From Platerodrilus igneus (lineage: Eukaryota > Arthropoda > Insecta > Coleoptera > Lycidae), in assembly GCA_036346225.1 (NCBI GenBank), contig JARFIW010001455.1, positions 372,001 through 436,000 of the forward strand: a stretch of DNA of 64,000 bases. Direction: 5' to 3'. The notes beneath the pieces were generated by a model that made no database searches, was not told the DNA's origin, and saw only the letters and a list, made by a program, of their open reading frames with translations. Both the position numbers and the translations under genes were made by a program. Shown in pieces: positions 35,503 through 44,993 of the stretch; the stretch's first letter is position 1; every line of letters begins with the position of its first letter.

Positions 35503-35628
35503 ATTTGCTTACATACCGTTTTTTATTCATTAGAATAGATTACAGAGCTGAATATATATAACATTTGCAATTTTTCAGAAAACGATGCAAATTTTTAATT
35601 TTTTATAACAGGTCACTTTATTATTTAA

Positions 35629-35672
35629 TATAAATACTTCACGTAGATTTTACCAACAGTATTCAATCAGAT
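35629..35672 (+). promoter_or_regulatory. TATA box and initiator of the 35717 gene
   Basis: TATAAATA at 35629-35636 and a GTATTCAATCAG initiator-like word about 30 bp on; ATG follows at 35717. The layout is like that of the 5767 gene. Confidence 0.55.
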
Positions 35673-35716
35673 CTCTTGTATAATTATTAGTTACTACTAC
35701 TAGCAACTTTAAAAAA

Positions 35717-36342
35717 ATGAGTAACTTATCATCGATCAAAAATGGTAGTAGTAGTAATAGTACCAACGTAAAAGTTCTAGAACAATTTATATTACATTCT
35801 GACGAAGACTTGATTAAAGAAGTTTTTGGTTCTTCTTCACCTCAGCTTGACACTGCTGCTATTTTTGATAGTGACGTAATAGATATATCACGGTAAGTGC
35901 TTTTTTACATTTATACATGTGTTTTAAAACACTACTAATTTATAAGTTACATTAGATTAGGATCAAAAAACCATTCTGGAAATTCTGAGGCGACCGTTCG
36001 ATCGTTGGCACATTCTGATCCTCTCAGAAACATCAGATAGTATACAAAAGAAAAAGGTAAACCTACAATAGTCTTTTATGTTATGCTCACAGATCCGGCA
36101 AAAACATGTTGGCTATGAAAAAGTTATGTACAGAATCTAATATGGCTGTTTGCTGTGAAGATGACAAATCCTACGAAGATAACACAGTAGAGTTACTTAA
36201 CGCATTTAATAAGCGTGGAGAGAAGATACTGCGTCGTCTAGATTTGGAGCTAGAAATAATAAAGCAAAAAAGAGAGGAACTGGCTGCGAGGGAGCAGCAG
36301 ATACTTCAAGAACGGGAGTTAATGAATACTTTTCATTTATAA
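35717..36342 (+). CDS. Three-exon coiled-coil gene, paralogue of 5767-6437
   Basis: Inferred exons 35717-35892, 35956-36036 and 36093-36342 keep one frame, both junctions in phase 2 at an arginine codon, for 168 residues. The N-terminus has a Ser/Asn-rich lead, then LEQFILHSDEDLIKE, matching IEEFIINPNEVLEES of the other gene. The middle ends LRNI before the second junction (MRNI in the other). Exon 3 begins SGKN (SRKN) and ends in an EIIKQKREELAAREQQIL coiled coil. Exon 2 is 81 versus 84 nt and intron 2 is 56 versus 58 nt. The intron 2 donor reads AG|ATAGTA instead of AG|GT, so this copy may be mis-spliced. It lies between virus-like genes, suggesting an accessory role; function unknown. Confidence 0.6.
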
Positions 36343-36580
36343 ATAGTTAGATTTTAACTGTAAATAAAAAAGTATTTTATAAAAGTTTCTCTTTTGAAAC
36401 AAGACTTTCTCTAAACAAGGTAGTAACCTCAAAGTAAAACACACATAAATCAGAATCCCACTTTAATTAAATACATCATTCTTTATACAATCGACTTAGA
36501 TGTGTTATAATAAAATAAACAGTAAAGAACAAAATGTATATTATTATAATAATAAACTAATTTCTTAGATTAGTGATATA

Positions 36581-36877
36581 TTATTCTGAAAATTCTATGT
36601 TGACAGTTAGACCGATCGATCCCTTACTAGTTATGTATACGTGTTTGTTCGAGCCAATACTTTCATTTAATTGTTTCACTCCATGTGCTTGAAGGTATTC
36701 AAAATATCTCAATGGCAATATACTCTTGAACTCTTTTGTTTCCACTAATACTCTTTCTCCATATTTTGTCTTGACTGTTTCCACTTTTAAAACTTCAAAC
36801 CTCTTATTCACTACAAGATCTTTTGAATTTACACAAGGTTTGCGATATGTGGTTTTATTAAGAGTATTAAAATCCAT
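36581..36877 (-). CDS. Small OB-fold/SSB-like protein
   Basis: A 98-residue frame with a clear ATG (36877). The core is KRFEVLKVETVKTKYGERVLVET followed by ILPLRYFEYL; a run of alternating strands with T-K-Y-G-E-R in the first hairpin is typical of small OB-fold nucleic-acid-binding proteins carried by many insect DNA elements (recognition by pattern, no search run). A TATATAAG box on the minus strand lies about 50-60 bp upstream (about 36927-36934). It faces the accessory gene tail to tail and would be a plausible single-stranded-DNA-binding partner of the polymerase. The frame is intact. Confidence 0.5.
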   Translation of the reverse strand: MDFNTLNKTTYRKPCVNSKDLVVNKRFEVLKVETVKTKYGERVLVETKEFKSILPLRYFEYLQAHGVKQLNESIGSNKHVYITSKGSIGLTVNIEFSE

Positions 36878-37119
36878 ATTGCTTGTTTTCGACTAATTAA
36901 ATTAATATTAGGAGCAATCTCCTTATATAGCAGATTACCACCATCTGCGTACTTTGCCAACTTACTTTTCAACCTATCACAAGAGTGAACACATTTTGAA
37001 CTGAAACCGGCCCATGTGTATTTGCAGCCTCTAAACATAAATAAAAAACATAAATCAGAATCCACTTTAATTAAACACAATTGACTTGAATGCGATATTT
37101 TGCATCTGGCATACTTTAT

Positions 37120-37411
37120 AACTTCTCGCTAGAAAACCAAATTCAAACCATCTACACACATTTTCTCTGCACTTACATTTTTCAACATACGTGTGTTTTG
37201 AAGTATGTATGTTCCATTGAAAGTAATATAAAGCCGGTCTGACTTCAAAACGTGCCCACACGTATTTTACATTAGAAAGTATATAAGGCCGGTCTGGATT
37301 TCAAAACGGTGCACGTGTAACTTCTCGCTAGAAAACCGAATTCAAAACAGCTACACACATTTTCTCTGCACTTAAATTTTTCAACATACGTGTATTTTGA
37401 AGTATTGTGAC
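37120..37411. repeat. Tandem duplication with TATA-like GCCGGTCTG motifs
   Basis: A block of about 95 bp (AACTTCTCGCTAGAAAACC ... TTTTCAACATACGTGT) occurs at about 37118 and 37319. Between the copies are TATAAAGCCGGTCTGA and TATATAAGGCCGGTCTGG. Related sequence with both motifs recurs at 39568-39745. Confidence 0.8.
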
Positions 37412-37429
37412 AATTTCGATTTTCTGTTA

Positions 37430-39560
37430 TTCAAATACACAATTTTTGTTAAATACTCCTAACCAATAAATGTTAAATTTCTATTGAAACCTTTTATTAT
37501 AAAATTCGTACATAGTACGTTCTCTACATTAGAATAGCAAAAGTACACTTCAAGTGAACTTCTAGTTGTTTGTATCTTGTTTCAATATCCTCCGTCCCGG
37601 CGCATGCTCATATAATTAAGATTGCCTCGTGGAATAAGCCATTTTTAATATCAGATGTAGTCCGTAGACAAGTATTATTCTGGGCTTGCAAGTTTTCAAT
37701 TAAACATGCCGCCCGAACAATTATTTAAGTGGAGTCAACATGTACCATAAGTTAGTTTTGGTAATAGCATCGGCCTAAAATGGTTGTAGATATATTTTTA
37801 CGGTAAGAAAGTATTTCACAAGCTTACCCCAAATTTTTATTTTTTCGTTTTATTTCAGCGCAAGTTCTTCAAGTTCTTCTAATTTTTCAAGTTTTTATTC
37901 CTTTTTTTGTTTAGAGTTTTGAGGATTAAACTACCTATCATTAAATATGGAGATAATTATAATTTCGAATTTTAAAATATTAAAGTCAAGTTACAAGTAA
38001 AAAGTTATGGAAATTTAAGTATTGTAAAGAATACAATCGTTAAACATAAAGCATACACTAAGGTGAGAAGCAGTTTCGATTGTTACTAGTCAGGAATGTA
38101 GAAACCCGCACACGTTATTGGTTTGTATGGAGGTTAAATCCAGACATCTGCGTCAGCCACGCTCAACTATAGGAGTACGCAGATATTTAAAAAATAATTT
38201 ATATAAAGAAAAAACCGGCCAGCAGCAGATGGCCAGCGGTGAGTCATCCCATTCTTTTCAAGAAACTTTCAATTAAAAAGCTCAGATAAATTTTCGAATA
38301 AGCTATACATAAGTTTGTTTAAAATTAATTCTCAAAATTTTTGCTAAAGTTCATAGTTCAATTAATTTGGTTCATTTATAAACTTAATTTAAAATTTTAA
38401 TATTTGAATAAGGCATGATTGACCTTAACATTTTAAGATCTTTGTATAAGATTGTGTTTGAAGTTACAAAGTTGTATTGAAGGGTTTGCTTTATTGAACA
38501 TGTGATATGATAAGAATTGTTTGCCGAATTATAGTGTCTAACACATGGTGATAATACACCTGAAGTATAATTAAATGTCGACAATAAGTACTTTTCTTTG
38601 ACCTTTGATTTTATCAAAAATTGCTATTAAAAATGTAAAACCATAACCTGAGAAATTATTTTTGAATATGTAATGTTTTTTTGTGAACTGAAAAGGATCC
38701 TATTCAAGTAACATGAAGTCACTGTAACATAAAGTGAAAGTAATATATTTTTTAAAGAAAACTGAAATAATGTATGCAATTAATAAAGCAATATTCCAAA
38801 AATGCTTAGAGATTAATATTAAATAGTGAAAACGGAACTGTTTCGAAAGTCTCCGTATAAATAAGTTGTATAAACAATGTATATATAAATGTTTTTTTAA
38901 AAAAAAAAGAGTTAATAGAAAAAATATTAAGTTGTCTCAAAATTTTCTTTCTTTAAAGTCAACAGTAATTATCCTACAGAAGCAAACTGTTTATAATTAA
39001 GAAACATTAGTCCTGAAGATAGGTATCATTGGTGTTAAAGTTAAAAGTTTTTCTTGAAAGTATAATTTTGTTTAGTGATTTACATATAATTATTTTTGTG
39101 ATAAAGTGACTAGGCTTTAATAAAGCCCTAGTTTGAAAATTTTTAGGTGTGATTAAATTTTCGGATAGCACGAGATCGTCGTTCCTATTCCAGGTTGCAG
39201 AGACCACAGTAAGTATTTTTGTTTATGTTGCTTGTCGTAAATTTTTTTTCTTTCGAAGATTTCCGTATCTGATCTTCGAATAATTTCTTATAAAACACTC
39301 ATTAAGATACGGTGGCGTCCAATGAAATTTCCTTTGTTTTATCGTATACAATTCTACGACCCTAGCTCATAGCTCTGTTCTAAGTTGAAGAAACTTAGCT
39401 GGCTAGAAGAACTCTTTAGAGGGACGTTTTTTTCTCAAAACCGTTCAACATCCTTTTTACCCAGGGCTTGACTATCAAATAGGAACCCCTCGTAATCTAT
39501 AGAGGCTCTGCCGCCTGTATGGTAAAGCAGACATAATATTTTTCTTTTAAAGAATATAAT
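37430..39560. other. No gene detected
   Basis: AT-rich, short frames only, no family motif recognised. A GC-richer patch lies near 38100-38240. Confidence 0.5.
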
Positions 39561-39567
39561 TTTTTAC

Positions 39568-39790
39568 AGTATGTATGTTCCATTGAAAGTAATATAAAGC
39601 CGGTCTGATTTCAAAACGTGCCCACAAGTATTTTACATTTGAAAGTATATAAGAATTCATGTTTTCACAACTATTTTACATTGCATTGTTTTCACAACTA
39701 TTTTACATTGAAAGTATATAAGGCCGGTCTGAATTAAAAACGGTGCACGTGTATTTTACATATGTAAAATACGTGTGAACACGTTTTAAA
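39568..39790. repeat. Second copy of the GCCGGTCTG repeat, ending in a 22-bp palindrome
   Basis: It repeats sequence from 37203-37310 (GTATGTATGTTCCATTGAAA, TATAAAGCCGGTCTGA, TATATAAGGCCGGTCTGA) with an internal partial duplication (TTTTCACAACTATTTTACATT twice). Positions 39751-39772 form a perfect palindrome with half-site GTATTTTACAT. Confidence 0.8.
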
Positions 39791-40127
39791 TTAGGACTGG
39801 CCTTACCCCACTACTATCGGCAAATTAAAAATAAACGTAACCAAACCACTACCAAACGTAGAACCCTTTAAATAAATACATAACCGTGCAAGTAAATACA
39901 AATTAAGCAAATCAATTCTTTGAATAATCTGAAACGTCCCAAGCTAAAAACATCAAGTAACCCGACGAAACCTAAACGAAAATCCAAGGAAGAAATAACA
40001 CCACAAACTACGCAATAAATCCAAAATTTCAAAAATCGGAAAATAACCAGTCATTTTTTTTAATTACGCTGTACATGAAAATGATACCTCATTTAACGGT
40101 GACCAATGCTTACTCATTATTTTCATT

Positions 40128-41262
40128 TCAGCTTCCGAAATATTCCTAAAAACATTCTATAAGCCCGGTGATAACAAGAGGAACATTTTGCTTATCCGCC
40201 TTATAATAAGTAAACTAACCGGAAGGGCACTAACATTAATTGCCAGTCGACATGACCTAGACCAGTGGGATGAATTCAAACGCGTATTAATAGCATATTT
40301 TGGCGACCAGAGGAACCTAAAATGTCTAGTGAGAGATTTGATAAACCTTAGAATGGAACACAACCAATTCCCATATCAGTTTGGTATGAAATGCCAACAT
40401 GTAAGAAGCTTAATCTTGACAAAACTCAAAATTGAAGAAACCGACTCAAATGTAAGACTTTTAAAAACGAAAATGTACGACGAGATGGCATTAGACACCT
40501 ATCTAAATGCACTACCCGAACGACTTTCAGATAAAATTAGATTTAACACCCCCAAGACTTAGAAGAAGCAATGAACATAATAATCAAAAAAGAAAACGTA
40601 ATGTATTACAGATACCGACTATATAACCTCAACGCGAATAAAAGCTATACGCCAATAAAAACCATACGATCCGCGAGACAAACAAGTCCACAACAAAAAT
40701 TTACCCCGTTCAATGCACAAACATACCAAATGCGAACTAATAATCCACATTTTAATAACTCAAACTTTAACAATCAATATAAACAATTTCCAAAACCAAC
40801 GTTTTACCCAAACTTTTCAAAACCCGCATTTCAACCAACATTTAACTCAAACTTTTCAAAACCCGCATTTCACCCGAGATTCAACCAAAATGTAAATCAG
40901 CAAAGAGCAGCATTCAACGCGAATCCTATTAAAAACTCACCAATGATAAACAATAATAATCCCAATAACTATTATAAACCCACACCAATGGATACTTTAT
41001 CTGGTAACACCAAACCCAACACCAAAATAGCACACATTAGACCAAACCCCAATCAAAAACGCACTTTCACCTCAGAAGAGCTTTTTCATCAAGAAGTAGA
41101 AGAATATGAATATGAAAATGAAGATAAGCGTGTACAAATAACGAACAAAACCAATTAAACCATTATGAACGCGAAGAATCATACGAAACTTACGAGGAGG
41201 ACGACGAAGAAAACGCGTGCTCAAATTTTCAAATGGACCAATTCATAGACGACCAAACGTAA
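40128..41262 (+). pseudogene. gag of the second errantivirus-like copy
   Basis: It begins inside gag (SEIFLKTFYKPGDNKRN), continues through LIISKLTGRALTLIASRHDL and LNALPERLSDKI, and ends in a nucleocapsid-like region with repeated KPxFxPxFxxNFSKPAF units and an acidic YETYEEDDEE tail. Frameshifts lie near 40555 and 41155. It reads through the positions where the first copy is frame-shifted or stopped, so the two copies carry independent lesions. Confidence 0.85.
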
Positions 41263-41269
41263 TAGACCT

Positions 41270-43187
41270 AAATAATATGAATCACCGGATCGATACCGGA
41301 TCTTCAAAATCATTAATAAGCCCGCGAACCGTAAAGAAACTATGTAGAAAGAGAACCCTTTAAAATTAAAACCGCCCATCAAACAACCCTACACCAATTC
41401 GACGCAAACATACCTTTACCTAAAACATTTAACGTAAAGGTGAAGCATAAATTCTGCATATTTGAATTTATTGACAAATATGACGGACTATATGGAATGG
41501 ACCTTCTAAGAAAATTAGAAGCCAACATCGACATAAAAAACCGCTTACTAAGAACAAAATATGGACGAATCCCCATTAAATTCCAAAACACCCAAATTAA
41601 CGAAAAATATACAATAGAACCCCGAACAGAAAAAAAGATAAAAATCCCCGTAAATTCAAATCATAAATTAGGAATAATAAATCACATAACTTTTCAACGA
41701 GGAGTAGAAACCCCAACCGCATTAGTACAAATTAAAGATAATTACGCCACAACAACAATTTTAAATTCAAATGACTACCCCGTAGAACTATCCGTAACAA
41801 ACCCGATTAACGTAGAAGAATTAAATTTTAACGAGATGGAAATCGACGAGAACTTAAACGAAAATTATAACCCCGTAGAAAACGACGAAATGTTGAGAAA
41901 CAATTTAAATAATATCCGATTTAACCGCGACATAAATCCAGATGAACAAAGAGCAATACAAAAATTATGTTTCGAATACCGTGACATATTCCATTGCGAA
42001 GGAATACCCCTAACCTTTACAAATACAGTTAAGCACAACATTGAATTAACAGACAACAAACCGATATTCACAAAATCATACAGATTACCCCAGGCAAGTC
42101 AGGAAGAAGCTGACAGACAAGTAGTCGATCTATTGGATCAAGATATCATACAACACTCCAATTCGCCATGGAGCAGCCCCGTACTAATAGTACCCAAGAA
42201 ACTGGACGCATCAGGAAAACGAAAATACAGAATGGTAATAGATTACCGCAAATTAAACGAATAAACGGTAGACTATAAATACCCGTTACCAAATATAACA
42301 GAAATTTTAGACAAGTTAGGTAAGTGCCAATATTTTTCGACGCTAGATTTAGCATCAGGATATCATCAAGTGGAAATGGAAGAAAGAGATACACAAAAAA
42401 CAGCCTTTAGCACACCTAGAAGACACTACGAATATAAACGGATGCCATTTGGACTAAAGAACGCACCCGCAACTTTTCAACGAGTAATGGATAACATACT
42501 ACGAGGGATACACAACGAAAAATGCTTTGTGTATCTAGATGATATAATAGTGTATACAACATCACTAGTGGAGCACATAGAAAGATTACGAGAAGTGTTC
42601 GAAAGATTAAGAACAGCACAATTTAAAGTACAGTTAGATAAGAGCGAATTTCTACAGAAGGAAGTAGCATTTTTAGGACACATAGTAACACCCCAAGGAG
42701 TGATGCCGAACCCCGACAAAACAAACGCTGTATTAAATTACCCCATACCCAAAACTAATAAAGAGATAAAAGGATTTTTAGGCCTTAGCGGTTATTACCG
42801 TAAATTTATTAAAGGTTATGCTCAAATAACCAAGCCCCTAATCAATTGTTTAAAAAAGGGAAACAAAATTGTACATACCCCAGAATTTATTAAAGCCGTA
42901 GATAAAATCAAAATTAAATTAACGAATCACCCCGTATTAGAATACCCCGACTTTTCTAAACCATTCATATTAACAACAGACGCATCAAATGTAGCATTAG
43001 GCGCTGTATTAAACCAAGGAACAGTAGGCAATGATAAACCCATCAGCTACGCATCCAGAACCCTCAACGAAACAGAGCAACGATACAGTACAATAGATAA
43101 AGAATTGTTAGCCATAATTTGGGCAACAAAGTATTTTAGACCATACCTATACGGACGAAAATTTTATATATATATTACTCAAATTTA
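41270..43187 (+). pseudogene. pol of the second errantivirus-like copy (protease to RNase H)
   Basis: Protease DTGSSKSLISPRT at about 41294 with the preceding strand deleted; a clean frame from 41440 to 42264 ([41 protein letters not shown]); stop at 42262; then RT with [16 protein letters not shown] (about 42532-42543) and [11 protein letters not shown]; then RNase [14 protein letters not shown], ending at FYIYI where YTDHRPL should follow. Integrase is missing. Confidence 0.9.
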
Positions 43188-43311
43188 GACCAGGGTAGAA
43201 AATTAATTAATTAATTTCAAACAATTTTAATCACTCTGTATAAAGAAACAAATAAAAATTACGTGCAAAATTTATATTAATTAATTCAATTTTAAGTAAC
43301 GGGTATTAAAC

Positions 43312-44250
43312 AAAGTGTACAAATAATAAATTAATATTTAGTGCGTATTCGCTAAAAATTAAAGGATAGAAGTCAATGCCATTCATTATTATTTTAATTG
43401 GAGTTAATTGAACCATTATTAATAATATAATAAGCATAAAAGCCTGTGAAAATCCAAGGTTAAAATACCATGAAATAAAGCTCTGAGAATTATGTTAAAA
43501 CGTTCACACACCTGCGTATTTTTAAAAGTCAATTTCAGTTTAATTGGTTTGGATAAACATGCAGATTCTGCGTATATTGCAAACGGTCGGATAAACCGTA
43601 GCTTATATTAACATATGAGTCCGCGTGGATTGAAATAGCCCATAATAGAGAATATCGATTTGCACCACTAAGGCCAGGTTAGAAGGAGATGGATGAAACG
43701 CGCAAAGCCGAGACACAGATAATAAAAGGCGTAATTTGAACAACGTCACGAGGAAACGATTGGTTGAAATAAGATGCAGATATGAGAGGTGAAAACACAA
43801 CAATTTCTATACAAAATTAATTAGTTATTCTCGGACATGTTTGCGAGCCGTGTGAAAATTTCTTAGATTTAACTGGCATGAGTGCAAAAATTTTGTAGAA
43901 TCGCGTGCCGGGCTGTCGAGAAGGAAACGGAGAATGCGAAATTCTAAAAACTGGCCGTCGCGGGACAAAACCGACGGGCAGGCTAGCCATTATATATACC
44001 CGTGTTAATATGAGTTTCGCTCTCTTAGATTTTTGATTTTGATTCAATACTTTAAACAGTTTGCTCTTATATTTTGGTGATTATTGAATACTTTAAAACA
44101 GTTTGCTCTTTACGTGCTACGATACAAGTTATTATGCATTAGTGCACTTAGAAAAGAAGATACAAGGTAATAAAGTCTAGTTATATTTGCGAGTATTACT
44201 GTACCAATTATCCAAATTTGCAACGATAAATGAACAAACAAAAGTAGGCA
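43312..44250 (+). repeat. Dispersed ~1-kb repeat, copy 2
   Basis: Homologous to 16041-17025, including CAAAGTGTACAAATAAT, GTCAATGCCATTCATTATTA, a TATATATACC box and AGTTTCGCTCTCTTAG. It follows shortly after the break in the errantivirus-like copy, with an AT-rich join at 43188-43311. Confidence 0.75.
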
Positions 44251-44990
44251 GTTTTGGGGTATAGCGTGAAAGAAGTATGAATTTCTTTGCTATTTTTCGG
44301 GGGTGTTAATAATTAAATGTTATTCGTAATCGTGATTGGATCCACAAAACAAGATTTTGATATACTTAGATGAGTTCCTGAGAAGCCCTGAAACAATTTT
44401 AGATGAATGGTGGTGTAGAAAATTTTAAAAGCGTTCAGAATCAGAGCCGTAAACATAATCCAGTTGGAATGGTGTGATTAACAAAGGACGATGTACATTG
44501 GAGCCATATATATATATATATATTTTCACCCCACGTACCATAAAAATTGCTGTGGTATTCGCCTTTATTACTTTAAGCCCCAATGTTGGGCGTCATAAAA
44601 TTGCTGTGATATTTCTTTTATTGCTGTGCTATTCCCCTTGTTATATGAAATATTAATTTAGGATTTTACCCCGACTAGCTCCCTGAATCAATCTTATTGA
44701 ATTCAAATAAAGTAATTCTAGAACACACAATATAATACTTGATAATATGTACAATACTCAAAATTTTCTTTTTTATACAAAATATCTACATTTACCAGAT
44801 TTACGCTTTTCTGAAAACCAGCAAAAAATTTTTTTAATTACATTCAGGGAACTTCAAACGTTCCAAAATACCTTCCCCTGTTTTCATATTTTTAAGTGAC
44901 CTTTTTGATGACTCTTACAAATATACAAAGTATAGCAAATATTAAATTGAAAACAGTCCTTCAATAATAAAGTGTATTAAAAATTGCTAA
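44251..44990. other. No gene detected; short (TA)n at 44506-44524
   Basis: AT-rich spacer. A partial inverted/direct echo (ATAAAATTGCTGTG) occurs at about 44548 and 44597. Nothing else is supported. Confidence 0.5.
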
Positions 44991-44993
44991 CCT

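Larger units (their letters stand above)
26380..36877. mobile_element. Polinton/adintovirus-like integrated DNA element (defective)
   Basis: A cluster of virus-type genes: small virion-like protein, adenain-like protease, penton-like protein and double-jelly-roll-type major capsid protein on the plus strand, converging on a family B DNA polymerase on the minus strand. Further right lie a repeat array, a spliced accessory gene and an OB-fold-like ORF. This gene set is that of Mavericks/Polintons and adintoviruses. No integrase, packaging ATPase or terminal inverted repeats were found, so the borders are only the outermost genes, and inclusion of 34-36.9 kb is inferred from proximity. Confidence 0.75.
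39800..43187 (+). mobile_element. Truncated second copy of the errantivirus-like element
   Basis: Leader-like A-rich sequence (about 39820-40060), gag and pol up to RNase H, all the same family as 6621-15883. There are no LTRs, integrase or env. The 3' break at about 43187 leads into the dispersed repeat (clear similarity from about 43312). Confidence 0.85.
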
